A stretch of 64,000 nucleotides of DNA from Gnetum montanum (GCA_015680685.1 MNCI01014147.1:420985-484984); one strand, 5' to 3'; positions 44,922 to 57,164 are shown, counted from the first letter of the stretch. Numbers and translations are program-made. Notes: generated by a model from the letters alone, not told the origin.

Positions 44922-45646
44922 ATGTTGTAACTCTTGGAACATCACTAATAATGCAAATCCTAACTTTATGATAGCCAATGCATTAATGGTAAATTTAATG
45001 TACTAACTAATGTATTAATGGTATAGTTAATGCGATAACTAATGTATTGATGTAAAGTTAATGTGATATCTAATGCATTAATAGTTAAGTATATTGTAAT
45101 TGTTGTTAGTTCTAGCAATGTGATTTTTTAGCATGAGCCCCATCTTCCAACTTATTTCAAGTGGTGTCAAGGTGGTATTCTCTATAGTGAAGGTGTTCTA
45201 ATCCTTCTACATGTGTTTCATATAGATTACAATTAGAAGGCTTGGATGGTATTCCTAAGTGACAATGTGAATGCTAGATTAGAGTGTGCCACAAAAGCAT
45301 TGGTGATCAAGGATTCTTGATGGTCAAATGATTCATGCATTATTATATTTTGAAGCCATGTGATGGATTTGGAAAATGGCTCATATGGTTATCTTATGTA
45401 TCCCTTAAACGTGTACATCAAGGATTTGTACTTGATACGTTGGTGCAATGTTGTAGGGAATTTTGTTAAATGATTTATTCTTTATGGTTTGCTCAAGCAT
45501 GCTAATTGGTTATTAAGACTCATACTTGGTGATTTAAGTTTATCCAATGATTTAAGTTTATGTTTTAATCTTTGCATATGAAATATATGGATTTCTAAGG
45601 AATTTAATCATGTCCTAAAGTCATTTTATAAATTTATCTATGGTTA
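44922..45646. other. relic zone, no gene seen
   Basis: About 44975-45090 holds three to four copies of a 30-36 bp AT-rich unit containing AATGTATTAATGGTA and GTTAATGTGATAACT. The rest is AT-rich sequence in which I see nothing definite. It may be the remains of the gag of the chromovirus that follows. Confidence 0.45.
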
Positions 45647-46140
45647 ATTTTGAGATGTAACATCAATGAAGGTATATGTAATAAAACTTTTCAAATTATT
45701 GAGAAAAGTGAATTCAATTGCTATACTGTTGTTAGCAATGTGAATGTTAATGAAAATTCTATGAGGAAAAGCTTTATTTAACCTTATTGTAATGTTAAAG
45801 GCTATTCTTTTAATATGCTTTTTGATGGTGGAGCACAATATAATGTTATTTCTTATAAGATGGTTAAGTCATTGAATATAGGCACTATTCCTCATCCTAG
45901 TCAATACAAGGGTTTTTGGATTATGAAGAATAATCACAAGCAAGTTAAGCAGTAGTATCCTAATGAGGATTCCATTGGAAATTTTCATGATAAGATTCTT
46001 TATGATGTATTAACCATAGATTGTATTATATTTGGTAGACCATAAAACTATGATGATAAGATTATCTTTAATGAGGAATGTAATAGATAGATGGTAAATA
46101 AAGATAGTTATAAGTTCATGTTCTTATCTACTTTTGAGAA
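45647..46140 (+). pseudogene. chromovirus-type aspartic protease relic
   Basis: The frame starts RCNINEGICNKTF and has LFDGGAQYNVISYKMVKSL at the active site, IPHPSQYKGFWIMKN, and CIIFGRP followed by NYDDKIIFNEECN. The order 'RCN...DGG..N..S..MV..L...PHP..Y...W...ILLGRPW.YD' is the pattern of the protease region of plant chromoviruses (Reina/Tekay/CRM type). Three or so stops, one directly after GRP. It is a different lineage from the Tat and Athila elements around it. Confidence 0.65.
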
Positions 46141-46875
46141 GAATAATGAATATGATTTGAACTCTTTATTAATGCTTCCAAGTTATGGAAATTTGAAAAG
46201 ATGAATGATAGGGATGATGATATTTTCTATGATGATGCTTTTAATTTAGATAAAAGTATTAATTGTGTTACTTATATTCTTGAGAATGAGCATATTGAGC
46301 CTCATGAGAAAGTTAAGAAGAAATGTGTTTCCTATGTTGGATAGCCTTGAAAATTATTTTTTCTATTATGCTTAATATTAATGTTTGGAATTGGTATGAT
46401 TTCTTGATTACTCTTGATAACAACATTGAGTATTTAGAATGAAATTGTAGATGGGCATAATTGATGCTTGAAGAATAAGAGAATTTAGTTGAATGAAGAT
46501 AAAGAATTAACCTTAAGAATTAGCAAAGCTTTGAAGCATTTCTCATGAATGGATACTAATGTACCTTTTTCTATGATTTGGTTGCATCTTTCTACAAGTT
46601 TAAGCCATCATAGGGATGCAATTGAGGCATTTCAAAGTGCTAATGCATTATTGTAAGTGTCATGAGACATGAGGACAAGTCTCCAAGGGCAATTCAACTC
46701 CAAAATCAATACGTCAAGTATTGTAATTACATGTGATACTCATTTCAATAATATTGTTGATGCATTGAGTCATGAGAATTATGATGATGAGTACAATGGC
46801 CTTACTTCATGGTGATATGATGTCTTCCAACTTATGAAAAATTATAATGAATGACATTTTTAGGGGGGAGGGAGA
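46141..46875 (+). pseudogene. decayed remainder of the chromovirus
   Basis: Fragments such as IVDALSHENYDDEYN (RNase H end-like) and FRGEGDDEDIILPSS near 46850 suggest a heavily deleted pol. A purine tract TTTTTAGGGGGGAGGGAGA at 46857-46875 precedes a TGATGAGGATATAAT start. Confidence 0.35.
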
Positions 46876-47762
46876 TGATGAGGATATAATCCTACCTTCT
46901 TCATGTATATCATCCTTAGTGTTACTTAGAGATCGTAGGAATGTATGTTTATGTTTTAGAGTCATTTGAAATCATTTAGGTATGATTTTTTCTTTGGGTG
47001 GGTAATTGTAATAACACCATGAGTTGTAGTTAATTGTAGTTTACAATTGTGAGCAGCAGTGAGTTGCAATCTAATATAGTTTGTGGAAAATGTCAAAATT
47101 CATTATTTCTAATGTTGGAAAGTGAGTTGTGGGTTACTAAGAGTTATAATAAGGTTACAATTTTAAGTTGTGGGATGTAGCCAGTTGTAATTGGCATCAA
47201 GAAAAAGAAGAAACATATCAGATTTTACTAGAGTGAGCAAGTTATGAGTCACAGTCTAAGCAAAACTTGAAATATTTCTTCTCTATAGTTACTTATAATA
47301 CAAGGAAAAGTGATCTTTTTAAAAAAATCATGATATTTAAATGAAAGAAAAATGATTTGAGAAGACCAATGATCGCTCTAGTGGTTATAAGAGGATTCCA
47401 AAGATAAGAAGAAAAGACAAGATTATCAAAGAGAGAATTGAGAGACAAGGTTGAAAGCACTTATGAAGAGAGCAATCAAGGGAACGTGAATAGTCTTTTA
47501 TAATTGTTATCTTGTCTTGATTATAAGTGCTTAATGTATGAGCTATATTTAATAGATTAAATGAGGATGTGTGTGGCCACTAAGATCCTTAAAAGAATTA
47601 AGTTGAGCTTTGCTCTTCATTAATGATGTATTTCTTATTTTGAGATTGATTAATAAAGAAAGGATTTTTCTAGTTATTCATGTTCTTGTTTTCTAAGGTT
47701 AATTAGCTTGGAAGGTTGTAAAAATAGATCCTTTTAGGATTTGTTGAGACAAGTTTGCATCA
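46876..47762 (+). repeat. possible 3' LTR of the chromovirus relic
   Basis: It starts TGATGAGG after a purine tract and could end GTTTGCATCA at 47762. There is no partner LTR in the window, so both ends are guesses. Confidence 0.3.
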
Positions 47763-48539
47763 AAATCCATCTAAACATATAGAATCAAACACATTACAAA
47801 TGGTATAACATGACTAGACTAGCTAACAACATACTTGAAACATAAAATAAACTAAATACTAATGCAAAACTAGCAAACACATGTAAACACATGAAATAAA
47901 ATACACCACTAATGATAAAAAAAGATAAGTTATCTAATGAAATAATAGAGGCATAAAATAAACTAAATATTAATCTAAGTCTAGTAAGTACATAGAATAA
48001 ATATAGAGCATAGTTATGATAATATCCTTTTTAATGTCTTTTTCCATAGTTACTCACTACCCTAATGTACATATTATGTGATGGCATCTTCAAAACCATT
48101 GGCCCTTTCTTTTTCTTTGTGGATTTTTGAACTTTTTTGTTATTGATGAGAGATGTTGATGCACTCTAATTTTTATTCTTAATATAATTATGAAAGTATG
48201 ACTCAAAATACTTAATGAATCTAATTTGGATTTGATGTTTTTCTAGCAAATCTGACTTTTTAGTAGATTTGATATTTCTCTACTGAATCTATTTGGAATT
48301 ATATGCAATGCTACTAGATTTAATAGGTGATCCTCCAACTAGATCCACTACTTCTTTGTCATTCTACTAGTTACCTAATTATTTATATGAATCTATCAGC
48401 AAGGAAATTTATGAAAGGTATGTTTTTATGCAAATTCTTGGTTATTTACCTCGTTTCTCAAAATTTTTAAGTCATTTAAATCTAGTTTGAAAATATTGAG
48501 GATTGAATGCTATTCACGCATGTTATCAATCAAACTCAT
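47763..48539. other. no gene seen
   Basis: AT-rich. Short words such as AAACTAAATATTAATC repeat loosely. Nothing further can be supported. Confidence 0.5.
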
Positions 48540-49010
48540 TATTGTTGGTAAAATTTTTTGATTCAAGAATGGTTTCTAAGGTCATTGATATTGATGTTTT
48601 TAATCATCATCATGTTTTATTAATTATTTGAAGGTGGACTTTCTCTTTTAATCCAACCTCTCCTAAATTTCAAAGGATTACTTATTTTGTTGAATTATAA
48701 ATCTTCCATAGACTTTTAAAGAAGTTGAAAGAGATACTATCTCTTGAATTAGGCCAATCAAGCATTTTAAAACCCTAGCTATAGCTAGTGGTTTTCATAG
48801 GATTTGATATATGATTGAGGTGGATCTTGATTTGCTTAAGCAAGAAATTATTCTATGTGCTAATGGAATTGATTATGTGTAGAAGGTTATCTATTACAAT
48901 ATTTCAAAGTCATATTACTATTGTCATTGAGAGAATCATATCTTTGATTCATGTCTTTTTATACTGCAAAAACAAAAGTCTATGTAAGCATGTTAGCATT
49001 AAGATACTAC
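48540..49010 (+). pseudogene. DUF4283/zinc-knuckle-like fragment (LINE ORF1 type)
   Basis: Reading through stops and one or two frame changes gives FNPTSPKFQRIT, then LAIASGFHRI, YMIEVDLDLLKQEIILC, KVIYYNISKSYYYCH and ENHIFDSC. The order 'W...FNPT - LA.A.G...R...IEVDL - V.Y..IP..C..C...GH....C' is that of plant DUF4283 proteins with a CCHC knuckle, common as ORF1 of L1-type LINEs. No RT or endonuclease follows. The match is by memory of the motif order. Confidence 0.35.
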
Positions 49011-50217
49011 AAGTACTATTACAGTTTCTTCTACAAATGTTGTAGATCTTGCTAAAGGTTTTTTTTTTTAACAAATGTTATAGATCCTACAATGATTTCT
49101 TCTATTGATATTCCAATAGTTAGCTTACCCTTTTATTTTATTGTTGTTTAACAAAATATACCTTTAAGAAAGTTCAAGTCAAAATAATTTCAAAGCATTC
49201 TTTAATGACTAAGGGAACAATATTTGTTCCTAAGATCTCATAGAATCCTATTGTTAATTCAAATGGTTTCTAAATGATTCTTCATAATAAAAAATGTCAA
49301 GGAAGTTAATCTATTAGAGATTACATGCCAAATATGTTGAATGGACAATATGTTCTAGATATTTTTACCATTAATTTGTTTACAACTATTAGTTAGGATA
49401 TAGAGATAATATATTTTGATAAAGGTAATTCTATTGATAGGGTAGTAGTCTCCTTCCCCTCCATCCAATTTTAAGTTTTCCATAAAATGTTTGATCTTCT
49501 ACCCCAAAGAAGAGGTTTTTCAGGATTGGTTTTAAGGATGAAAGTTGATAAGGCATATCCAAAACTATTAGGCCTTTTCCTTTTGTTAATTTGAAGTTTC
49601 TCATCTCTATAATACTCCTTGGCTTTTGTACTTTGAAATTTTTATTTTTAATNACATCCCTCCCCCAAACAACCATTAGGTCATGATGTTTTTTTGTAAA
49701 AGTACTATCTTATAAGATAATTATTTCCACCATAGATATCAACCTCTAACATACTGAATAATCAACTAGACTATCTATCCAATGATAAACTACTAATTCC
49801 ACAAAACTATCTAATACATAATCCAAAGATGTAACAATTTGAAAAGAATATTAGAACTATGAAATAAAAGGTTAAGATAAATAAATAAATAAATCCAAAT
49901 AACAATGTAAGGGTATTGAAAGGCTAGGAATCAAACTTAGAACCTAAAGCATAAATAGGGAATCAAATGTTAAGGAATAATTAGAAGTTATAAATCAAAG
50001 AAATAAAAGAATCAAGAATTAGATACTTAAACAAAGGCATAAGAGGCTAAGATAAAAATAAATATATAGAAAATCATACCACAATCTAGAGAAAAAGAAA
50101 GCTTAGAAATTAAATACATGATCTAAGATATAAGAGACTTAGTGATAAAACCTATTTTTCATAAGCCATGATATCATATCTACAATATTGCATCCACGAT
50201 ATTATATCTACAACATC
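49011..50217. other. no gene seen
   Basis: AT-rich, with an undetermined base at 49653. A minus-strand frame at 49676-49431 (MVVWGRD..., KPRSIIEMRNFKLTKGKG) is open but short and unrecognised. (AAAT)n-like runs lie near 49880-49900. Confidence 0.45.
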
Positions 50218-50222
50218 ATAGT
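50218..50222. other. left target-site duplication of A3 (ATAGT)
   Basis: Exact copy at 56154-56158. Confidence 0.88.
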
Positions 50223-51150
50223 TGATGAGTGGTGAGGTTCCCCTACACTCAACCATACGAATACAAGCATTCATGCGTGATCCGGTCAAACTTCGTGGAC
50301 AAGCTAGTTGTGGTATCTAGATAGTTACACATTGATCGCAGTTCGCTGTCTTCCCATGTGGACTAGTATTTGCTTTGTCACGTATGGTTTAATCTAGAGT
50401 GAGGCATATGATGTAATCCTAAATTAGTGCTACTCCTAGAGACAATGGAGAATAATATTGATTAAACTAATGAGTAATAGGAAATGAAGTCTAAAGCTAA
50501 CCTAGGTGCGATGAGCATCCATTCCTTAATCATCCATACACATCTTGGACCTCGTGCATGACTACTACTGGGGTTACCAAGCGTAGATCCTAGGTACACT
50601 ACTAGGTTACCAAGTAGTCACACTTAAATGGTTGTGATTAAGTTGTACTCATTCCGCATTTAACAATAGGAATAGTAAATGATGATAAAGAAATATTAAT
50701 TAAGAAAACAATAAATAATAATAATAATAATTAATCATAATAATTAAATAATTAAACTAAGTGAATGTTGCAATGATGAAGTAATCTCGATCTTTATTTC
50801 TGGTCATGTGCGCGTCCAAGTACGTCACACTCGAATAAAGGTGCTGTACAATTACAAGCATCACACTGCGGGCATGCACTTGGGAAAATAATCTAACTCC
50901 TACGGGAACAAACTGCAAGAGCTTTGCTACAACTGACCAAAGATACCCAAATAAGGTGGAAGGCCCTCTTTTTTATAGGTCGAACTAGGCTTGGCGTAAA
51001 CGGGGCCACATCGATGCATGGAGGGATGCATCAACGGGGCCACGTCAACGCATGGAGGGATGCGTCAATGGGGCCATGTTGACGTGGCCACGTATATGAG
51101 GCCTTGTATATGTGGCCTAATCAACGCATCGACTATATAGCGCTTCATCA
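50223..51150 (-). repeat. A3 3' LTR
   Basis: 928 bp. Plus-strand ends are TGATGAGTGGTGAGG and AGCGCTTCATCA. It is longer than the 5' LTR by extra copies of a GGGATGCATCAACGGGGCC-type unit near 51010-51080. It contains an (ATA)n stretch near 50715. Confidence 0.9.
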
Positions 51151-51163
51151 TACCCCCACAACT
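51151..51163 (-). other. A3 polypurine tract
   Basis: The minus strand reads AGTTGTGGGGGTA just before the 3' LTR, the same as in A2. Confidence 0.75.
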
Positions 51164-53167
51164 AAGTAAAAACCCGTCCTCGAGTTAGAGAAAGTGAGGA
51201 ACAAGCTCAACTGAATACCCAGTGGATAGGTATGGGATTATTGACTGACTAGAAATTTATTCATGCCGCAGTGGAGCATTAAAAAAAATTTGGACATAGA
51301 CACAAAAGACAAAACTTGTGGAACTCTTGGGTTCCCGGTAGTGGTGGCTCCTCCATGGGTGCCTTTCCTTTGTCCTATGCATCAGGCTTCTGAGATTGAT
51401 ACCATTGAAGAAGTGCCTAAAATTTCTTTTCTTCTATCTATGGATTGTGAGTCGTCCATATTGATGTTCCAATGTTTGATGGAGTTAGCACTTTTCACGA
51501 ACATAGCAGCTGTGGGAACACTTGATTGGCCTTGACAGGCCATGTCGTAAATAGTTGTTGTTCCTCTTCATAGGATCGGGCCCTGACCTCTCCTCCCTTT
51601 GTTTGGATAGATTATGCACTAACAAAAGTTTCATGATGGATGCTAAATGATTATGCCTTCTGCTCTGCATGTTTTGCATGAGGTCCTTGGCCTCTGCCTC
51701 CCCTAGGTTGTTCGGTTGCACCATGAGAAGGTCCTCCTTGTTGTCTTCTTTCAGGGGCCATCTATAATCACACAAAGATCAATTATTAGTAAGGTTATTG
51801 AAAAAATTTCAATGATTTCATACCTTACTCATTTCCTTTATTAAATGCTGAATTCTTTACTTAGTGTGATTTTAGAGTTAAAAATTTTTCAAGGAAGTTA
51901 CCCTAAAAGTTTAATGTCGAACCTAGTTTTGAGGAACGTTTGATAAAATAATGACAAAGGAAAGAATAGATTTGACAATGAAATACTCCCAGGGTATAAG
52001 ATGATGTGGTGGTGTGCAACAAGTACAAATTACAAAAGTCATGCAAGTGGATCCTCCCCAAAGCAGGTTCCAACCTATATGCCCTTGCGTAACCACACCT
52101 TAAGATGTTTGTAGAAACTAGAAGGGTTAAATGTAATCTATATTGATGCAACAAAACACACACATGTTGATACCACCGTGATGAGGTATGAATTCAATGC
52201 TATAGAAGACACGAGTCACAAATACATGAACAATGAGATGGAATGAATCGGAGAAGGGATTGTAGAGATTGGGACATGAGGTAACTGACTCAGGGCACAA
52301 TGAATCTTGAGTGTAGGGCATGATTAATGTGTCATTAGCTTGTCGTTCCAAAATCAAGACCACGTCCATTCCTTTGATTAGTGACATCACATTGTTTCAT
52401 CCAATGATGGACAACCATAAGAGCACCATGACAGCAAGGCATACGATCACTTGGCATTTTATGCAAGGGATGAGTGACTTGGAATTTCTTTGTAGCACAT
52501 ATATATATTTTTTTGGCTGCTTTAGCACACTCTCTTTTCCCTCTCATCTCTCTCCTTTTTTTTTATTTTTCTTTTTTTTTGTTTTTTTTATTGGGTGCCT
52601 GTAATACTCTTACTCCCATTTTTCATTAGATCTACAAGGATCTTAGTACAGCCAAGTTGCATGATAGCACCTACAGAATTCACCAAAGAGAATCCACAAG
52701 TTCCCTTGATGTCACACCCTGGCCATTCCCTCTTAGTCCATCATTTTTCACTCTGAGCATAATGAACATAGAATTAATTTAAGTATTAATGATGTCAAGA
52801 ATACCATCGTACCTAGAGTAGAACCTCGTATTAATAGAATGGTTGGGTGGATGTGATGGGCCTGTTGTTCAAATAATTAGTCACTTGAGACTTGATAGCA
52901 TAGAATAACACCTCAACCAACGAGTCACATGAGTGTTTTATTCATAGATGAGATTAATCATAAAAAGATAAAAAGATAAAAGGATAAAACAATAAATTCA
53001 AAGGTGAAAAACTAGAAAATAAAAAGTTGAAAAATTAAAAAAATAGAAAAATATTTATTAATTCTATGTTGTTAGAATGGAGTATATCCCCCATAGCTAA
53101 ACAGTTGAGCATGGCTAGAATTAATAAATGGAAGGTGGGGATCCTTGCATGTTGGAAATATTGGGAC
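51164..53167 (-). other. A3 interior downstream of gag, no pol
   Basis: No RT, protease or integrase motif on either strand. A minus-strand open frame of 96 codons (51775-51485, with NNLGEAEAKDLMQNMQSRR) is unrecognised. A T-rich run lies at 52540-52595 and an A-rich run at 52960-53050. Confidence 0.5.
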
Positions 53168-53839
53168 CTAGTCATACTTACTCCATTGGGGTTCACACAC
53201 TTGATTAGAGTTGACATAGTGGGGCAAGTTATAAGATGTGGTTAATTTATAAGGAGTTGACCCACTATGGTACTTGTGACCGTAAGATGGTATGCAAGGA
53301 TTAACATGTCTCCCCATGTGGAAATATTCATTGGGCCCCATGGTTGTTGGAGTATTATGTGGTGGCCTTGATAAGGTAACATGAGGCATTGGGTTTGAAG
53401 AGGAAGATGCACCACAGCGTTGGATTTGTGCTGAGTTGGCGGATGCAGTGGTTTTTGAACTGTGGTGTCCCTTTCGACGGTCACGTCTAAAGAAGGGACA
53501 CCTTCGATGTTGTGGAGGACTTCCACTATTGTTGATAGTAGCAGCACAAGTAACATTTGCGGGTTGGTGTTGCGGTGCAAAATCTTCTAGCATAGCTAGT
53601 GGTGATGTAGAAGGGGGTGAAGTATGAGAATATTGAGGTTGAGGAGAAGTGTAAGGCACATGAGGGGGTGATCTTGTTGGAGAGGACATGGGTGGATAGT
53701 ATTCGGGAGAATGATAATGATGAGGTGAGGTAGTGGATGCTGATCTTGTTGGAGAAACAAGGTGTTGAACATAATAAGCATATGGTGCTGGGACATACAA
53801 AGGGTATGGTCTAGTTGGTGGTGGCCTCCCTCACGACTG
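53168..53839 (-). CDS. A3 gag C-terminal Pro/Ser/His-rich tail
   Basis: A 210-codon open frame (53800-53168) on the minus strand: YVPAPYAYYVQHLVSPTRSA, many SP/TP and HH pairs, a basic patch FFRRDRRKGHH and an end VCEPQWSKYD. It follows the knuckle region of gag directly and corresponds to the Pro-rich tail after the knuckle in A2 and A4, though it is much better kept. Low-complexity composition. Whether it is translated with gag or separately cannot be told. Confidence 0.5.
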
Positions 53840-55121
53840 AGGTTTTTGCCACTGTGGTTGGACATAGTATTTTTGTACGAACTCTGGATGTAACATTCCT
53901 CCCCAATGCTCATGTAAATGTGACAAGATTAGAAATTGACCTTTGGGGTGATTGTACAAGAAAATATTACATTGATACATATGATTGGCAGTTGAGTTCT
54001 TATCCTTATTCTCTTCAACACTTCTTTTTGATTATCGCATGGTGTCCTGTCCTATTTCTCGATTTGGCATAGTTTTTCCTCTAATAATGTTGGCATATTC
54101 TTCACATCTTTCATGTACCCAGTCCATCATCTTATTACTCTTTTCCTTAGTTTCATCTAGTGATTGCAGGATTGGCAAAGATGATTCCACCTCCCTGAAG
54201 TNGTTTCATCTAGTGATTGCAGGATTGGCAAAGATGATTCCACCTCCTTGAAGTGAGTTGATTTCTCCTCTTCATGATCATGGACCCTTGTTAAGTTAAG
54301 ATTTTGGTCTTGTTGAGAACTTTCAACATTCTCCCATTTGGCTATTTCTCCTTCTTCTTTTGCTATCCACTTGATAAGCTCTTGGAGTTGATGGGTTCGT
54401 AGCTCATATAGTTGACCTTGGGTGTACATCCCTAGGGTCTCCCTTGTTTCATTACAGAGGCCATCTATGATATGGTACATTAGCCTTTCGTTGGAGAATC
54501 CATGGCCTGGGTAGTTGTTTAACAATGCATAATATCTTTCTAAGGCATGTCCAAGGGTTCATGTTGTGCTTTTTTCCATTCTTGGATTTGTCTCCTCAAG
54601 GCTGACACTCTCGCATAGGTTTGATATCTTTCGTTGAAAAGTTCTACCATCGTCGGCCAATGTCGAATTGATTTTGGTTTTAACAAACTATACCATACTT
54701 TTGCTTGGCCAACGAGTGTCAAAGGAAAGAGCTTAAGTTTTTGCCACCCATTATCAATATTCTTCCATGAATAGGCATTGTAGAAGGCTTGTAAATGTTG
54801 TTGTGGATCTAAATTATAGCCTCCTGAAAACTTGTGAAAGTTATTTAAATCAAGCACGGGTAGACAACTTTCCTTACGATGCCTGTGGGCTATTTGAATA
54901 GCCTATTGTATTTTCGTTAAGCTTGTAGTGGCCAATAGGGGTTCATCATCATCAGGTAAGTTATGCTTTCATGTGTTGGGATGATGTTGTCTTTGTTTAT
55001 GTTTATAAGAAACCCCCACCTTGGGTTGCGTACTCCAATCTTCATTGTCATAATATTCGTTGGTTCTCCAATGAACTGCCTCACTAGATGTGGCATTATT
55101 ATAGTCTTGTAGGAGAGACAT
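53840..55121 (-). pseudogene. A3 gag
   Basis: ATG 55121-55119 starts MSLLQDYNN, 125 bp after the primer site. Blocks: WSTQPKVGVSYKHKQRQHH, DDDEPLLATTSL, the capsid domain at 54857-54540 (FSGGYNLDPQQHLQAFYNAY, KLKLFPLTLVGQAKVWYSLL, FNERYQTYARVSALRRQIQ), then HIIDGLCNETRETLGMYTQG in a second frame, a charged helix, and a decayed knuckle region CNIFLYNHPKGQF. Two or three stops, one frameshift near 54.53 kb and an assembly join at 54202. Confidence 0.75.
54150..54254. other. assembly join: 52 bp repeated on both sides of a single N
   Basis: 54150-54201 (GTTTCATCTAGTGATTGCAG...) recurs at 54203-54254 with N at 54202 and one base difference. It is probably an unmerged overlap. Confidence 0.75.
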
Positions 55122-55245
55122 GGTTGTGAAATTGTTTGTGAATTTTTGTAACAATAATAGTAATATTTTTTTTCTAAAAGATATATCATTAATTCCTTAT
55201 ACAACGATCTTGTATGATATAACTAATCTAGATAACTAGCACCAT

Positions 55246-55263
55246 CCCCGAAAATGGCGCCAA
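55246..55263 (-). other. A3 primer-binding site
   Basis: The minus strand reads TTGGCGCCATTTTCGGGG next to the 5' LTR. It is the best preserved Athila-type site here (tRNA-Asp type in published Athila). Confidence 0.8.
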
Positions 55264-56153
55264 CGATGAGTGGTGAGGTTTCCCTACACTCAACCATATG
55301 AATATGAGCTTTCACGTGCAATCTAGTTGAACTTCATGGATAGGCTAGTTGTGGTATCTAGATAGTTATATGTTGATCGCAGTTTGCTGTCTTCCCACTT
55401 GGACTAGTATTTGCTTTGTCACGTATGGTTTAGTCCAGAGTGAGGTGTATGATGCAATCCTAAATTAGTGCTACTCCTAGAGACAATGGAGAATAATCTT
55501 GATTAAACTGATGAGTAATAGGAAATGAAGTCTAAGCTAACCTAAGTGCGATGAGCATCCATTCCTTAATCATCCATACACATCTCAGACCTCATGCACA
55601 ACTACTACTGGGGTTACCAAGCGTAGATCCTAGGTACGCTACTGGGTCACCAAGTAGTCACACTTAAATGCTTGTGATTAAGTCGTACTCATTCCACATT
55701 TAACAACACGAATAGTAAATGATGATAAAGAAATATTAACTAAGAAAACAATAAATAACAATAACAATTAATAATAATAATTGAATAATTAAACTAAGTG
55801 AATGCTGCAATGATGAAGTAATCTCGTTCTTTATTTTTGGTCATGTGCACGTCCAAGTACGTCACACTCGAATAAAGGTGTCGTACAATTACAAGCATCA
55901 CATTGCGGGCATGCACTTGGAAAAATAATCTAACTCCTGTGGGAACAAACTGCAAGAGCTTCACTACAACTAACCAAAGATACCCAAATGAGGCAGAAGG
56001 CCCTCTTATTTATAGGCCGAAATAGGCTCGACATAAATGGGGCCACATCAACGCATTGAGGGATGCGTCGACGTGGCTGCGTCAATGCGACTACATATAT
56101 GGGGCCCCGTATACGCAACCTAATCAATGCATCGACTATATAGTGCTTCATCA
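55264..56153 (-). repeat. A3 5' LTR
   Basis: 890 bp, direct repeat of 50223-51150. The inner end reads CGATGAG instead of TGATGAG. Confidence 0.9.
56006..56014 (-). promoter_or_regulatory. TATA box of the A3 5' LTR
   Basis: TATAAATAA on the minus strand, 139 bp into the LTR, the same depth as in A2. The 3' LTR has TATAAAAAA. Confidence 0.65.
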
Positions 56154-56158
56154 ATAGT
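56154..56158. other. right target-site duplication of A3 (ATAGT)
   Basis: Exact copy of 50218-50222. Confidence 0.88.
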
Positions 56159-57018
56159 GTTACATTCGTTATCATTGATGTGGTGTAGAGGATCCTAGTT
56201 AACACTCTAAGTACCAACCCTGGGTTACATGAAAAAAACAATTTTTATTCAACACTTATCAAAATTCCTATAATTTCTTTCCATGAGATACACTTAAAGC
56301 TAGAGTTAGAAGTGAATGCCTATACTATAGTGTTGAAAAGTTGAATGGAATCTTTCTTCAAGTGGATTATACTTAGGCATAATTCATAGCTAGAAATAAA
56401 CATCAAGATTGTTTCTGACCATTGTAGCATTACACTTAGTTTCTTTATTTTTACATAGTCATTTTCCATCCTTAGTTTAATTTTAATTTCTTTAATATTT
56501 TTACCTTAGGTTAGTTCTTTATATTTTCTAAGTACTTTACTTTTCCCATGTTCATTAGTAAGGTAGAATAAGTATGACTAGTTTTGAGCATTAAGTGTAA
56601 TGTTTTTGTAATCTAGTAGTGACTTCACTTGATACACTCAGTAGTGGATTTACCTAGTCATCCTAGTAATGGTTACATGAGCCTAGGATGCGTATGGTAA
56701 ACTAGGAAGGGATTCCTATTGCCATAAGCTAGGATAGATTAACATTTTTTTTGTTACTTAGATTTATATTTTACTCTTATTTTTATTATGGAAGTACTTA
56801 GGAGTAATTTGAGCCTACAACATCATGATATCATATACCTCATCGAGAGTTAAACCATATGACTCACACTTCACTATCTCAGAGAGAGAAGACAATGATC
56901 ACAAATCAACTATCACCCACTAACATACTTACATTATTCATTCATGAATTATGATCTAATCAAACGTGAACACTTGTGACTTGTATAGTGAAGTGTTGGA
57001 ATACCTAGTCGCTCATCA
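56159..57018 (+). repeat. A4 5' LTR (start uncertain)
   Basis: The last 600 bp follow the A2 LTR: CCTAGTAATGGTTACATGAG...GGATGCGTATGG (A2 CCCAGTAGTGGTTAGGGGATG...), then CACTTGTGACTTG and a TCATCA end. The first 250 bp could not be aligned by eye. Confidence 0.65.
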
Positions 57019-57038
57019 TTGGCATCATTGTTGGGGAT
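57019..57038 (+). other. A4 primer-binding site
   Basis: TTGGCATCATTGTTGGGGAT, an Athila-type site with CpG losses. Confidence 0.75.
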
Positions 57039-57164
57039 GTATTAATGTTTGATTAGTAGTTGATTTTATAGAGTTCATTGTATTGAGAATTATAAAGTTT
57101 ATCTTTCTCACTTGAATTAATTGTTTTAACTCATACACATACTTAAAAGCATCAAAAACACAAT

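Larger units (their letters stand above)
50223..56153 (-). mobile_element. A3: complete non-autonomous Athila relative (gag only)
   Basis: LTRs at 50223-51150 and 55264-56153 match at roughly nine bases in ten by eye. There is an exact target duplication ATAGT, a primer site, a purine tract and a gag, but no protease, RT, RNase H or integrase in the 4.1 kb interior. Size is 5.9 kb. The LTR family is that of A1 and A2, so proteins from a related Athila element could have moved it. It is the least diverged LTR pair in the window and probably the latest insertion. It sits at the start of A4. Confidence 0.9.

Noticed and set aside
49040-49090. T-run near 49060 as a LINE tail
   Set aside because: Too short, wrong orientation for the DUF4283 fragment, and no target duplication seen.
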